Part shown: positions 16,931 to 25,471 of the stretch, one piece after another
Layout: each line of letters starts with the position of its first letter
Numbering within the stretch: the stretch's first letter is position 1
Source: Xylanimonas oleitrophica
GTDB lineage: Bacteria; Actinomycetota; Actinomycetes; Actinomycetales; Cellulomonadaceae
Direction of reading: 5' to 3'
Assembly (NCBI RefSeq): GCF_003244315.1
Contig: NZ_QKWH01000005.1
Span: 1 to 64,000 of the forward strand
Length of the DNA stretch: 64,000 nucleotides
The notes under the pieces: generated by a model
The model's database searches: none
What the model was told of the DNA's origin: nothing
What the model saw: only the letters and a program-made list of their open reading frames with translations
Translations under genes and position numbers: made by a program

Positions 16931-17797
16931 CTACGGAGCGGTCACGAACACGTCGAACAGCTCCGGGTGGTGCCCGTGCACCAGCACACCGAACACCACG
17001 GCGTCGAACAGCAGGTGCACCGTCACCACATAGCTCAGCGACTTGTACCGCGCGAAGATCCACCCCTGCACCAGCGCGAACGGCACCGTCAGCAGCGGGC
17101 CCCACTCGCGGTAGCCCAGCTCCCACAGGAACGACACGAAGATGACGGCCTGCAGCACGTTCGCCACCTGCAGCCCGAAGTGCCGCCGCAGCAGCGCGAA
17201 GCAGGTGCAGATGAAGAACAGCTCGTCCCAGATGCCCACCGCGTTGACGCCCACGAACAGCCGCGCGATGTCCTGCGATCCCTCCAGCGGAGGCCAGTTG
17301 AGGTAGGCGCCCGACCCGAGGAAGTACCAGGGCAGCACCAGGTAGCCGACCACCACCACGACCACCAGGTACACCCACTGCCCCGACGTCCACCGCTTGC
17401 CCGTCAGCACCGGGAACCGCACGGCGTCGTCCCGGTACACGTAGCGGGACACCGCCCACGGCACCAGCACCGCCAGCGACAGCGCCACCGCGAACCGGGC
17501 GATGCCGGCGTCGGAGAGGTCCGCCTCCAGCGGGATCGCCGAGATGATCGCCAGCGCCCCGCCGATCAGCAGCAGGTCCCGGCCCAGCGCGCGGTCCAGC
17601 AGCAGCCCGAGCGCCACGCCCGCCACGAGCGGCACGTAGGCCAACGGGCGCACGTGCACCGCGAACAGCAGCACGGCCGAGAGGCTCACCAGGGCAGCCG
17701 CCGTCAGCCGCAGCACGTCGTGGGCGGCGCCACCGGCCGCGAGCGCCGGCCACCTCCCGGGGACGGGTGCCCGCTCACCGGTCACAGGGGTGCTCAT
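16931..17797 (-). CDS. CPBP-like intramembrane protein with altered active-site motifs
   Basis: 288 residues with about eight to ten membrane helices. The order of elements follows the CPBP/Abi (CAAX-protease-like) family. Where the family has EExxxR the sequence reads WDELFFICT (Asp191, Glu192, no Arg). The second motif region is FVSFLWELGYREW and the third HLLFDAVVF (His261, Asp265). Because several catalytic positions differ, protease activity is doubtful. Start ATG 17797; a GTG at 17806 overlapping the VOC stop as GTGA is the alternative and would couple the two genes. Confidence 0.7.
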   Translation of the reverse strand: MSTPVTGERAPVPGRWPALAAGGAAHDVLRLTAAALVSLSAVLLFAVHVRPLAYVPLVAGVALGLLLDRALGRDLLLIGGALAIISAIPLEADLSDAGIARFAVALSLAVLVPWAVSRYVYRDDAVRFPVLTGKRWTSGQWVYLVVVVVVGYLVLPWYFLGSGAYLNWPPLEGSQDIARLFVGVNAVGIWDELFFICTCFALLRRHFGLQVANVLQAVIFVSFLWELGYREWGPLLTVPFALVQGWIFARYKSLSYVVTVHLLFDAVVFGVLVHGHHPELFDVFVTAP

Positions 17798-17802
17798 CGG
17801 GC

Positions 17803-18216
17803 TCACGCGACGAACAGGCAGAACGGGTGCCCGGCCGGGTCGGCGAAGACTCGCAAGGGTTCCTCCTCGTCGTCGGACACGTCGAGCAGCAGCAGGGCAC
17901 CGAGCGCGAGCGCCCGGTCGGTCTGGGCGTCGAGCTCCTCGACGTCCGCCACCGTGCAGTCCAGGTGGAGCTGCTGCGGCACCTCGTCGCTGGGCCACGT
18001 CGACGGCGACAGCGCCTCGACCTCCTGGAAGGCGAGCTGCACGCCGCCGGGGTTGCGCAGCACCAGCCAGTCGGCGTCGTCGGCCTCGCCCGCACCGGGG
18101 GGCTGGTCGCCCTCCCGGTACTCCAGGCCCAGCAGCTCGCGGTAGAACTCCGCGAGGCCGCGCACGTCCGTGGTGTCGAGCACCACCTGGCTCACGGTCG
18201 GGTAGGCACCGGCCAT
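17803..18216 (-). CDS. VOC-superfamily (glyoxalase-like) protein
   Basis: 137 residues. Two beta-alpha-beta-beta-beta modules: the first has VVLDTTDVRGLAEFYRELLGLEY and the second LHLDCTVADVEELDAQ, ending DPAGHPFCLFV. Candidate metal ligands are His83 region and the terminal His/Phe strand. Substrate unknown. GGAGGT lies 7 nt before the ATG. It is the first gene of a pair with the CPBP-like protein. Confidence 0.85.
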   Translation of the reverse strand: MAGAYPTVSQVVLDTTDVRGLAEFYRELLGLEYREGDQPPGAGEADDADWLVLRNPGGVQLAFQEVEALSPSTWPSDEVPQQLHLDCTVADVEELDAQTDRALALGALLLLDVSDDEEEPLRVFADPAGHPFCLFVA

Positions 18217-18285
18217 CGTCACCACCTCCCTGGTGGTGCCCCACGCTACCGACCCGGCGGGCGCGGCGTCGGGGAGAATGGTGCG

Positions 18286-19521
18286 GTGCGCTGCCACCAC
18301 TACGACGCCGGACGGTGCCACTCCTGCACCCTCCTGGAGGTCGCGTACCCCACCCAGGTCGCGGACAAGGAGCGGCACGTGCGCGAGCTGCTCGAGCCGG
18401 TGCTGGGCCCGGCCGCCGCGGCCGTCGAGTGGCTGCCCCCGGTGGAGAGCGTCGAGGGCGGGTTCCGCAACAAGGGCAAGATGGTGGTCACGGGCACGGT
18501 CGAGGCCCCGGTGCTCGGCATCCTGGGCGCCCAGCCGATGGCCGACATGGAGTCCGGGTTCGCCCACGCGGGCGTCGACCTCACCGACTGCCCGCTGTAC
18601 CCGCCGATCCTCCAGGCGGCGTTCGGCCCGCTGGGCGAGCTGATCACGCGCGCCAGGCTCCAGCCGTACGACCTCACGCCCGCCCGCGGTCGCGTCACGC
18701 CGCGCGACGCCGCCCGGCGCGGGGAGCTGAAGCACCTGCTGGTGACGATGTCGCCCGACGGCGAGCTGCTGGTGCGCCTGGTGGTGCGGTCCCAGGAGCC
18801 GGTGGCCCGGCTGCGCAAGCACCTGCCGTGGCTCCAGGAGGCGCTGCCGAACCTGGCGGTGCTCAGCGTCAACGTCCAGCCGGAGCACAAGGCCGTGCTG
18901 GAGGGCGACCTCGAGATCGTGCTCACCGAGCGGCAGACGCTCCCCATGCGGCTCGACGGCGTGACCCTGCACCTGCGCCCGCAGAGCTTCTTCCAGACCA
19001 ACACCGAGGTGGCCGCGGCCCTCTACCGCCAGGCCGTGGCCTGGGTCGACGAGGTGGCGCCCGCCAGCCTGTGGGACCTGTACTGCGGCGTCGGCGGGTT
19101 CGCCCTGCACTGCGCGGCCCCGGGCCGGCAGGTGACGGGCATCGAGATCTCCGCCGAGGCCGTGGCCAGCGCCGAGGTCAGCCGGGGCGAGATCGCGGCG
19201 GCGTCACCGGCCGGGGCCGACGCCATGGCCGGCGTCCGGTTCGCTGCGGGCGACGCCACCGCGTTCGCGCTCGCGGCGGCGCCCGACGACGTGCCCGAGC
19301 TCGTGATCGTCAACCCGCCCCGGCGCGGCGTCGGGCCGGAGCTCGCCGCCTGGCTCGAGGCGTCCGGCGCGCGGCACGTCCTGTACTCGAGCTGCAACGC
19401 CGTCACGCTCGCCAAGGACCTCGAGCACATGCCGTCGCTGCGGCCCGTGCGCGCCCGCCTGCTCGACATGTTCCCGCAGACCCGCCACTACGAGGTGCTG
19501 ACCCTGCTCGAACGAGTCTGA
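18286..19521 (+). CDS. rlmC: 23S rRNA (uracil-C5)-methyltransferase, RlmC type
   Basis: 411 residues. An N-terminal 4Fe-4S site is formed by Cys3, Cys11 and Cys14 plus Cys102, the spacing of RumB/RlmC. The SAM domain contains QSFFQTNTEVA, DLYCGVGGFALHCA and NPPRRGVG. The catalytic Cys is in LYSSCNAVTLAKDL. These proteins make m5U at position 747 of 23S rRNA in E. coli; the actinobacterial target is inferred. GTG 18286 is chosen because the first Fe-S Cys must be near the N-terminus and GAGAAT lies 6 nt upstream as a -10. Confidence 0.87.
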   Translation: MRCHHYDAGRCHSCTLLEVAYPTQVADKERHVRELLEPVLGPAAAAVEWLPPVESVEGGFRNKGKMVVTGTVEAPVLGILGAQPMADMESGFAHAGVDLTDCPLYPPILQAAFGPLGELITRARLQPYDLTPARGRVTPRDAARRGELKHLLVTMSPDGELLVRLVVRSQEPVARLRKHLPWLQEALPNLAVLSVNVQPEHKAVLEGDLEIVLTERQTLPMRLDGVTLHLRPQSFFQTNTEVAAALYRQAVAWVDEVAPASLWDLYCGVGGFALHCAAPGRQVTGIEISAEAVASAEVSRGEIAAASPAGADAMAGVRFAAGDATAFALAAAPDDVPELVIVNPPRRGVGPELAAWLEASGARHVLYSSCNAVTLAKDLEHMPSLRPVRARLLDMFPQTRHYEVLTLLERV

Positions 19522-19566
19522 GCGCTCGGCGGCGGCCCCGGGGCGACCTCGGGCGGTCCCGCCGGG

Positions 19567-21096
19567 TCAGCCGGCCGGGACCAGCGTGACCGCCGTGCCC
19601 ACCGGCACCGCGGTGTGCAGGTGCACGTGGGTGGTCCAGGCGTTGCAGGAGACGCGCAGGTTCGCGACCCGCCAGGCACCGTCCCTCCCTGGCCAGACGG
19701 CGCCCGCCACCCGGCCCGCGCCGCCCGTGAGCACCTGGCCCCCGACCTCCACGTGATACACCGTGCCGTCCGGTACCCGGTTCCCCAGCCACCCCGGCAC
19801 GCACGAGGCGGGCACGGTGAGCGGCAGCCGCGTCGTCGTCGGGCCGTCCGGCGCAGGACCTGCGGGCGGAGCCGACGGAGACGGCTGCGGCTGCGCGGGC
19901 TGCGACGGCGTCGGCTGCGCTGTCGGCGCAGCCGGCACCTCGGGGCCGGGCGCCGGCGCGGGCGGAGCGGCGGGCTGCGCGTCCGGCAGCTCCGCAGGCG
20001 CCGGACCGGCCGGCGGCTCCGCGAGCGCCGGGGCCCCCGGATCGGCCGCCTGAGGCGCCTCGGGGAGCGGCTGCGGCTGTGCGGGCCTCCCCTCACCGCG
20101 ACCGCCCGCGGAGCCCCCCGCCGGCTGGGGCACGACGGCGGCCTCCCCCGGGGCCTCGGCGGGCAGGTCCTGCGGGCCGGGGGCCTCCTCCTCGGCGGGC
20201 GCGGCGGACGGCTCCGACAGGGCACCGGCCGGCGGCTCCGACGCTGTGCCCTGCGCCCCGCCCCCCGGAGGCGGCGCCGGGGCCTGCGACGAGGCCGGTC
20301 CCGGCGCGGACGCCGCGGGCCGGGACGGCGGGTCGTCGTCCAGCACCACCGCCGCGGCCACCGCGCCGGCCGCCACGACCGCCACCACGCCCGCGCCCAC
20401 CACGAGCGACAGGCGACGCCCCGACGACGAGAGCGCGCGCACGGCGGCCCCGGCCCGGTCGCCCGCCTCCGAGAGCAGCACGCCGACCGACCCGATGGCT
20501 GCGAGCGGCCCCGCCGCGGTGGCCGGGGCCGCCATCGTGCCGTAGACCATCGGGCCACCCAGGGCCAGCCCGGTGGAGCCCGCGAGCAGCACGGGCGCCG
20601 CGTCCCGCAGCGACCACGCCGCCTGCCGCACGTCGATGAAGGCGCGCATGCAGTCCTGGCAGCCGAAGAGGTGGTCCTCGAGCACCCGCCGGGCCTGCGG
20701 TGCGACACGGTGGCGCACGTAGTCGCCCAGCGCACCGCGAGTGGTGGCGCACGCCTGCGGGGCCGACGCCGCCGCACGGGCGTGCGCGGCGGCGAACCCG
20801 GCGGACAGGGCACGCTCGGCCTCGCGCAGCCCCCGGCGCACCGACCCGAGCGGCAGCCCGAGGGCCCCGGCCACCTCGGCGTCGCTGCGGCCGTCCACGT
20901 GCCGCAGCCACAGCAGGCGCTGGTGGTCGTGGTGCAGGCCCGCGAGCGCCGTGCGCACCAGGTCGGGCTCCGCGGACCCGGGCTCGCCGGGAGCGGTGCC
21001 GGGCAGGAGCCGGCGCATGCGCTCGAGCGCGTCGTCGACGGCGCGCTCGCCCGTGCGGAGCCGCCCGTGCGCGACGTCGTCCTGCGTGGTGCTCAC
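19567..21096 (-). CDS. Sigma-region-4-like domain fused to zinc-finger anti-sigma and extracellular Pro/Ala-rich domain
   Basis: 509 residues. Residues ~45-98 form a sigma-70 region-4 helix-turn-helix (LLWLRHVDGRSDAEVAGALG, LGSVRRGLREAERAL). No region 2 is present before it, in any frame upstream. A zf-HC2 anti-sigma zinc finger follows: Cys116 and His142-x3-Cys146-x2-Cys149. A hydrophobic stretch at ~168-210 and a clear membrane helix at ~228-252 come next, then a ~160-residue Pro/Ala/Glu-rich extracellular stalk and a C-terminal ~90-residue domain with two Cys (TVPASCVPGWLG, NLRVSCNAWTT). It looks like a membrane-bound regulator combining promoter-reading and anti-sigma parts. GTG start with GGGGGAAC upstream. 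Confidence 0.78.
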   Translation of the reverse strand: MSTTQDDVAHGRLRTGERAVDDALERMRRLLPGTAPGEPGSAEPDLVRTALAGLHHDHQRLLWLRHVDGRSDAEVAGALGLPLGSVRRGLREAERALSAGFAAAHARAAASAPQACATTRGALGDYVRHRVAPQARRVLEDHLFGCQDCMRAFIDVRQAAWSLRDAAPVLLAGSTGLALGGPMVYGTMAAPATAAGPLAAIGSVGVLLSEAGDRAGAAVRALSSSGRRLSLVVGAGVVAVVAAGAVAAAVVLDDDPPSRPAASAPGPASSQAPAPPPGGGAQGTASEPPAGALSEPSAAPAEEEAPGPQDLPAEAPGEAAVVPQPAGGSAGGRGEGRPAQPQPLPEAPQAADPGAPALAEPPAGPAPAELPDAQPAAPPAPAPGPEVPAAPTAQPTPSQPAQPQPSPSAPPAGPAPDGPTTTRLPLTVPASCVPGWLGNRVPDGTVYHVEVGGQVLTGGAGRVAGAVWPGRDGAWRVANLRVSCNAWTTHVHLHTAVPVGTAVTLVPAG

Positions 21097-21294
21097 CGTT
21101 CCCCCGTCCGCCGGCGCTCATCCTGGGCGCCGGATCTGCGGCCACATGATGCCACCCGCGGCTCGGGGCCGGGAATGATCCCGCGAACAGGCACGGAGCG
21201 CCACCGGAAGCGCACCTCACCTGCATCGACGTGCGAACACCACAGACCCGTGCCAGTGTCAAGGGGTCGGTATCCGACAGAAGGAGGAATCTCC

Positions 21295-21558
21295 GTGAGC
21301 ATCATCGGATGGATCATTCTTGGTCTGCTTGCGGGCGCCATCGCCCGCGCGATCCTGCCGGGCAAGCAGGCCGGCGGCTGGATCGCCACCCTGCTCGTCG
21401 GCGTCGTCGGCGCACTTCTCGGCGGTTGGCTCGGCAGCCTGCTGTTCAACGCTCCGCTCGAGAACTTCTTCTCGATCCAGACCTGGCTCCTGGCGATCGG
21501 TGGCTCGATCATCGTGCTGCTGATCTGGGGCGCCATCACGGGACGCCGCAGGGCGTGA
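21295..21558 (+). CDS. GlsB/YeaQ/YmgE-family stress membrane protein
   Basis: 87 residues, three membrane helices with the family pattern GWIILGLLAGAIARAILPGKQ, GWIATLLVGVVGALLGGWLG and a final helix before ITGRRRA. Annotated in databases as transglycosylase-associated protein; function in stress is poorly defined. The GTG start has AAGGAGG 7 nt upstream. Single gene with its own terminator. Confidence 0.9.
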   Translation: MSIIGWIILGLLAGAIARAILPGKQAGGWIATLLVGVVGALLGGWLGSLLFNAPLENFFSIQTWLLAIGGSIIVLLIWGAITGRRRA

Positions 21559-21580
21559 CCGTCCAGTAAGCACCTCTCCT

Positions 21581-21641
21581 CGTCGTGGGCGGGAGGAGTG
21601 CCGGGACCCTGAGGGTTGCGGCACGCCTCCCGCCCACGACG
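21581..21641. terminator. Bidirectional terminator between glsB-like gene and aldo-keto reductase
   Basis: 16-bp perfect outer stem with a nested smaller hairpin (TGCCG/CGGCA) inside the 29-nt loop, between convergent genes. Confidence 0.8.
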
Positions 21642-21652
21642 TCGTCGGGGTG

Positions 21653-22714
21653 TCAGCGGTGGGTGATCTCACCACCGCGGAACGCGTTCCACAGGTCGAT
21701 CCCGGAGTCGACGGCGTGCTCGTCGATCGTGGCGAGCTCGTCGGCGGAGAACCCCGGGTTCCGCAGGGCGCCCACGTTGTCCTCGAGCTGCCGCACGGAC
21801 GAGGCCCCCACGAGCACGGACGTCACCCGCTCGTGCCGCAGCGCCCACGCCAGCGCCATCTGCGCGAGCGACTGGCCGCGCCCCGCGGCGATCTCGTTCA
21901 GCGCGCGCACGTGGCCCAGCGCCTCGTCGTTCAGCATCCCCTCGCCCAGCGACTTGCCCTGCGTGGCGCGCGAGCCCTCGGGCACACCGTGCAGGTACTT
22001 GTCGGTGAGCATCCCCTGGGCGAGCGGGGAGAACGCGATGCACCCGGCCCCCACCTCGGCGAGCGTGTCGAGCAGCCCGTCCGTCTCGATCCACCGGTTG
22101 AGCATCGAGTAGCTGGGCTGGTGGATGAGCAGCGGCGTGCCCAGGTCGGCGAGGATCCGCGCGGCCTCGCGGGTCTGCTGCGGGCTGTAGGAGGAGATGC
22201 CGGCGTACAGCGCCCGGCCCGACTGCACGGCGGTGTGCAGGGCGCCCATCGTCTCCTCGAGCGGTGTGGTGGGGTCGAACCGGTGGCTGTAGAAGATGTC
22301 CACGTAGTCCAGGCCCATCCGTGCGAGGGACTGGTCGAGCGAGGCGAGCAGGTACTTGCGCGAGCCGCCGCCCTGGCCGTAGGGGCCCGGCCACATGTCG
22401 TAGCCGGCCTTGGAGGAGATGACCAGCTCGTCGCGGTACGGGCGGAAGTCGCGGGCGAGGTGGTACCCGAAGTTCGTCTCCGCGGAGCCGTGGGGCGGGC
22501 CGTAGTTGTTCGCGAGGTCGAAGTGGGTGATCCCCAGGTCGAACGCGCGGCGCAGCACGGCCCGCTGGCGGTCCAGGGGGACGTCGTCACCGAAGTTGTG
22601 CCACAGGCCCAGCGAGATCGCGGGCAGGTCCAGGCCAGAGCGCCCGGTGCGGCGGTACGTCATGGAGCCGTCGTACCGGGCGGGGTCGGCTGCGTAGAGC
22701 GGGAGGGTCGACAT
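21653..22714 (-). CDS. Aldo-keto reductase, YghZ/MgrA type (L-glyceraldehyde 3-phosphate reductase-like)
   Basis: 353 residues, (beta/alpha)8 barrel. The catalytic tetrad is visible as Asp and Tyr in HFDLANNYGPP, Lys in VISSKAGYDMWPGP and His in DIFYSHRFD. The insert NNYGPPHGSAETNFG and YSMLNRWIE are typical of the YghZ group, which detoxifies L-GAP and methylglyoxal. NADPH-binding residues lie near GASSVRQLEDN. TAGGGT (minus strand, 22722-22727) lies 7 nt before the ATG, so the mRNA is probably leaderless. Confidence 0.87.
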   Translation of the reverse strand: MSTLPLYAADPARYDGSMTYRRTGRSGLDLPAISLGLWHNFGDDVPLDRQRAVLRRAFDLGITHFDLANNYGPPHGSAETNFGYHLARDFRPYRDELVISSKAGYDMWPGPYGQGGGSRKYLLASLDQSLARMGLDYVDIFYSHRFDPTTPLEETMGALHTAVQSGRALYAGISSYSPQQTREAARILADLGTPLLIHQPSYSMLNRWIETDGLLDTLAEVGAGCIAFSPLAQGMLTDKYLHGVPEGSRATQGKSLGEGMLNDEALGHVRALNEIAAGRGQSLAQMALAWALRHERVTSVLVGASSVRQLEDNVGALRNPGFSADELATIDEHAVDSGIDLWNAFRGGEITHR

Positions 22715-22791
22715 GCCCCTGACCCTAGCCCCGGCGGCCGTATCGATTCGACAGACGGCGCGCGAGCGGTCCACCACGCTCCGGGCACGGA

Positions 22792-22827
22792 GAGGCGCCC
22801 GCACCCAGGGGGTGGTGCGGGCGCCTC
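22792..22827. terminator. Terminator downstream of the CsbD gene
   Basis: 14-bp perfect stem with an 8-nt loop, 42 nt after the minus-strand csbD stop. Confidence 0.75.
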
Positions 22828-22869
22828 GATCCCGGGCCGGCGAGGGGCACGCCGGCCGACGGGGGAAGG

Positions 22870-23055
22870 TCAGCGACCGAACGCGTCGTCGGCGGCGTCC
22901 TTGGCCTTGTCGCCGGTCTGCTTGACGTTGGCGCCGGCCTGCTGGCCCTTGCCCTCCGCCTCCGTCTTCTCGTTGTCGGTCGCCTTGCCGAAGGCCTCCT
23001 TGGCCTTGCCCTGGAGCTCCTCGGCCTTGTGCTGCATCTTGTCACCGAGACCCAT
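22870..23055 (-). CDS. CsbD-family stress-response protein
   Basis: 61 residues, hydrophilic and helical (QHKAEELQGKAKEAFGKAT, DKAKDAADDAFGR), the usual CsbD size and composition. These abundant general-stress proteins have no known enzymatic role. ATG 23055 is chosen over GTG 23064 because GAAGGAG is well spaced only for the ATG. In this genome such a gene could belong to the stressosome output, but no sigma-B-type promoter was identified. Confidence 0.87.
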   Translation of the reverse strand: MGLGDKMQHKAEELQGKAKEAFGKATDNEKTEAEGKGQQAGANVKQTGDKAKDAADDAFGR

Positions 23056-23200
23056 GTCGCTCACTCCTTCAGCCGACGGCCGGTAGGCCGTCCTCGGGGT
23101 CCGCGGGCACCGTCTGCTCGAATGCCCCGCTGACTCCAGGGCATCACGGCAGCGCGGTCCTCGCAGCCCGAACGGCCGACGACCCGTGCCCCCGGTGGCA

Positions 23201-23227
23201 CCCGCTGCCCGGCACCCGGGCAGCGGG
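23201..23227. terminator. Terminator of the DDAH-OCD operon
   Basis: 12-bp perfect stem with a 3-nt loop, 9 nt past the minus-strand ornithine cyclodeaminase stop. The remaining bases of 23056-23235 hold nothing recognisable. Confidence 0.75.
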
Positions 23228-23235
23228 ACGCCCCC

Positions 23236-24339
23236 TCAGGCGAGCGACGGCTCGGCCGCCCGGCCGGCCGCCACCGCGGCGGCCGGGACGGTCGACCGGT
23301 CCGCCCCAGCCGCCACCACCAGCGAGAACAGGTCCTTGGGGTCGGCGGGCTCGGCCACGAGGTCGAGCTGCTGGAGCAGCACCGCACCCTCGGCGGTGCC
23401 CACCAGCTCGTCGCGCACCATGCGCAGCACCGTGAAGTCCTCGACGGCGAACCCGACCGAGTCGAACACGGTGATCTCCTGGGCGTCGCGCCGGCCCGGC
23501 GCCTGACCGGTGACCACGCGCCACAGCTCGGTGACGGGGAAGTCCGCCGGCTGCCGCTGGATCTCCCCCTCGACGCGCGTCTGCTCCTCCAGCTCCACGA
23601 ACACCGACGCCCGCTCCAGGATGCGCGGGTCCAGCTCCGTCTTGCCCGGGCAGTCGCCGCCGATGGCGTTGAGGTGCTGGCCGGGGACGACGTCGGCGTC
23701 GTGCAGCACCGTCGCGTTCTGCTTGTCGGCGGTGCAGGTGGTGACGACGTCGGCGCCCCGCACGGCGTCGGACGCGTCGTCGCACACGGTGACCTCGAAG
23801 CCGAGGGCTCGCGCGTTGCGCGCGAGCTTGGCCGCGGCGGCGGGGTCGACGTCGTGCACACGCAGGGTGGTGACGCCGAGCTCGGCACGCATGCCGAGCG
23901 CCTGGAACTCCGCCTGCGACCCGCAGCCCACGAGGGCGACCGTGCGAGCGCCCGACGGCGCCAGGTAGCGGGCGGCGAGAGCCGACGTCGCGTCGGTGCG
24001 CAGCGCGGTGAGGATCGTCATCTCGGCGAGGAACGACGGGTAGCCGTTGTGGACGTCGGCGAGCACGCCGAGCGCGGTGACGGTCTGGTAGCCGCGCACC
24101 GGGTTGAGGGGGTGGCCGTTGACCAGCTTGAAACCGTAGGTGGTGGCGTCCTGCGTCGGCATGAGCTCGATGACGCCGTCGCGCGAGTGCGAGGCGATGC
24201 GGGGACGCTTCTCGAGCTCGGGCCAGCGTGCGAAGTCACGCTCGAGCGCATCGGTGAGGGCCTTGATGACCTGCTCGGGGCCGCGGCGGGCCACCCAGCG
24301 GGCGGTGGAGGGGACGTCGAGGAACGGGACGGTGGTCAT
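23236..24339 (-). CDS. Ornithine cyclodeaminase family protein
   Basis: 367 residues of the OCD/mu-crystallin family. Substrate-binding elements appear near ELMPTQDATTYGFKLVNGHP, and the Rossmann NAD+ site is TVALVGCGSQAEFQALGM with HDVDPAAA. The C-terminal DSVGFAVEDF is also family-typical. OCD converts ornithine to proline and ammonia; related members act on other amino acids. The ATG overlaps the upstream hydrolase stop by 4 bp and has AAGGAGG. Paired with a guanidino hydrolase, it suggests arginine to ornithine to proline catabolism. Confidence 0.87.
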   Translation of the reverse strand: MTTVPFLDVPSTARWVARRGPEQVIKALTDALERDFARWPELEKRPRIASHSRDGVIELMPTQDATTYGFKLVNGHPLNPVRGYQTVTALGVLADVHNGYPSFLAEMTILTALRTDATSALAARYLAPSGARTVALVGCGSQAEFQALGMRAELGVTTLRVHDVDPAAAAKLARNARALGFEVTVCDDASDAVRGADVVTTCTADKQNATVLHDADVVPGQHLNAIGGDCPGKTELDPRILERASVFVELEEQTRVEGEIQRQPADFPVTELWRVVTGQAPGRRDAQEITVFDSVGFAVEDFTVLRMVRDELVGTAEGAVLLQQLDLVAEPADPKDLFSLVVAAGADRSTVPAAAVAAGRAAEPSLA

Positions 24340-25355
24340 GCGCGGGCCTCCTTCTCTGGCACGGGCGTGCGGGCGGGGTGGAGCTCGAGCGTGCAGCACT
24401 TGACCGAGCCGCCGCCCTTGAAGATCTCGGACAGGTCCACGCCCACGGGCTCGAAGCCGCGCTCGCGCAGCCGTGCGTGCATCCCGGTGGCGCGGTCGGT
24501 GAGGAACACGTGCCGGCCGTCGGAGACGGCGTTGAGACCCAGCACCGCGGCGTCCTCCGGTGCGGCGAGCAGCGCGTCGGGGAACAGCGCGCGCAGCGTC
24601 TCCTGCGACTGCGGGCTGAACGCCTCCGGCAGGTAGGCGACGGTGCGCTCGCCGGAGACGCTGCCGTCGTCGAGCACGGCCAGGGCGGTGTCCAGGTGGT
24701 AGTAGCGAGGGTCCACCAGCTCGAGCGTGACGAGCGTGACGCCCTGGGCGGCCAGCTCCAGACGGCGCACCGCCTCGACGTGCGCCGCGCGCGAGGTGCG
24801 GAACCCGGTGCCGGCCAGCAGCAGGTCCCCCACCAGGAGGAAGTCGCCCTGGCCCTCGTTCTGCTCGGCCGCCTGCCCCAGGTTCACCGCGTGCTCTCCG
24901 AGCGCGCCGGCCGGAGCGGCGGCGTCGAACCACGCCTCGTACGCCGGGCCCTCAGCCTGCCGCTCCGGGAACGTGAAGCGGGCGGCGAGCGCACGGCCGC
25001 CCACGACGACGCCGCCGTTCGCCGCGTAGACCATGTCCGGCAGCCCCGGCTCGGGCGTCACGACGTCGACCGTGTGGCCGTGCGCCTCGTAGGCCGCCCG
25101 CAGCGCCTCCCACTGGGCCACCGCCAGAGCGTTGTCCACAGGCACCGACAGGTCCATCCACGGGTTGATCGCGTAGACCACGTCGAAGTACGTGGGTGGG
25201 CACATGAGGAACCGGCGCGGCGTCGCCGTCCGCTCCGGAGCGGCGAGAGCGGGGGCGCCGTCGGCCGCGGCGACGGCGGTGGGCGCAGCGGCAGTGGGCA
25301 CAGCGGCGGGGGCCGGCGGCCCGGGCGTGGCTCCGGGGAGGTCGGTCAGCGTCAT
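24336..25355 (-). CDS. Guanidino-group hydrolase (dimethylargininase / arginine deiminase-like)
   Basis: 339 residues. After a ~45-residue Ala/Pro linker the amidinotransferase-fold core begins at RRFLMCPPTYFDVVYAINPWM. Active-site features seen are MVYAANGG, the catalytic His in DPRYYHLDTAL and the nucleophilic Cys in GGGSVKCCTLEL near the C-terminus. It may act on arginine or methylated arginine. With OCD next door it resembles a split version of the cyanobacterial arginine dihydrolase-OCD fusion AgrE, so free arginine is a reasonable substrate. TAGTGT (minus strand, 25363-25368) 7 nt before the ATG implies a leaderless mRNA. Confidence 0.82.
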   Translation of the reverse strand: MTLTDLPGATPGPPAPAAVPTAAAPTAVAAADGAPALAAPERTATPRRFLMCPPTYFDVVYAINPWMDLSVPVDNALAVAQWEALRAAYEAHGHTVDVVTPEPGLPDMVYAANGGVVVGGRALAARFTFPERQAEGPAYEAWFDAAAPAGALGEHAVNLGQAAEQNEGQGDFLLVGDLLLAGTGFRTSRAAHVEAVRRLELAAQGVTLVTLELVDPRYYHLDTALAVLDDGSVSGERTVAYLPEAFSPQSQETLRALFPDALLAAPEDAAVLGLNAVSDGRHVFLTDRATGMHARLRERGFEPVGVDLSEIFKGGGSVKCCTLELHPARTPVPEKEARA

Positions 25356-25377
25356 GCCCCCGACACTACGAACCACC

Positions 25378-25441
25378 CGTTGCGCAACGAACCACGATCT
25401 CTTGCACATCTGACGGCGATCCGTTGCGGCACAGAGGCTCG
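25378..25441. promoter_or_regulatory. Putative Lrp operator array in the divergent region
   Basis: CGTTGCGCAACG (25378-25389) is a perfect 12-bp palindrome. Two related half-sites follow, TTGCACA at 25402 and TTGCGGCA at 25434, spaced 22 and 32 bp, close to two and three helical turns. This suits the wrapping mode of Lrp/AsnC regulators. The array lies between the hydrolase promoter and the lrp gene promoter (TACCCT, 25460-25465). Confidence 0.6.
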
Positions 25442-25471
25442 ACCTGAACGATCCGCTCGTACCCTGAGGTG

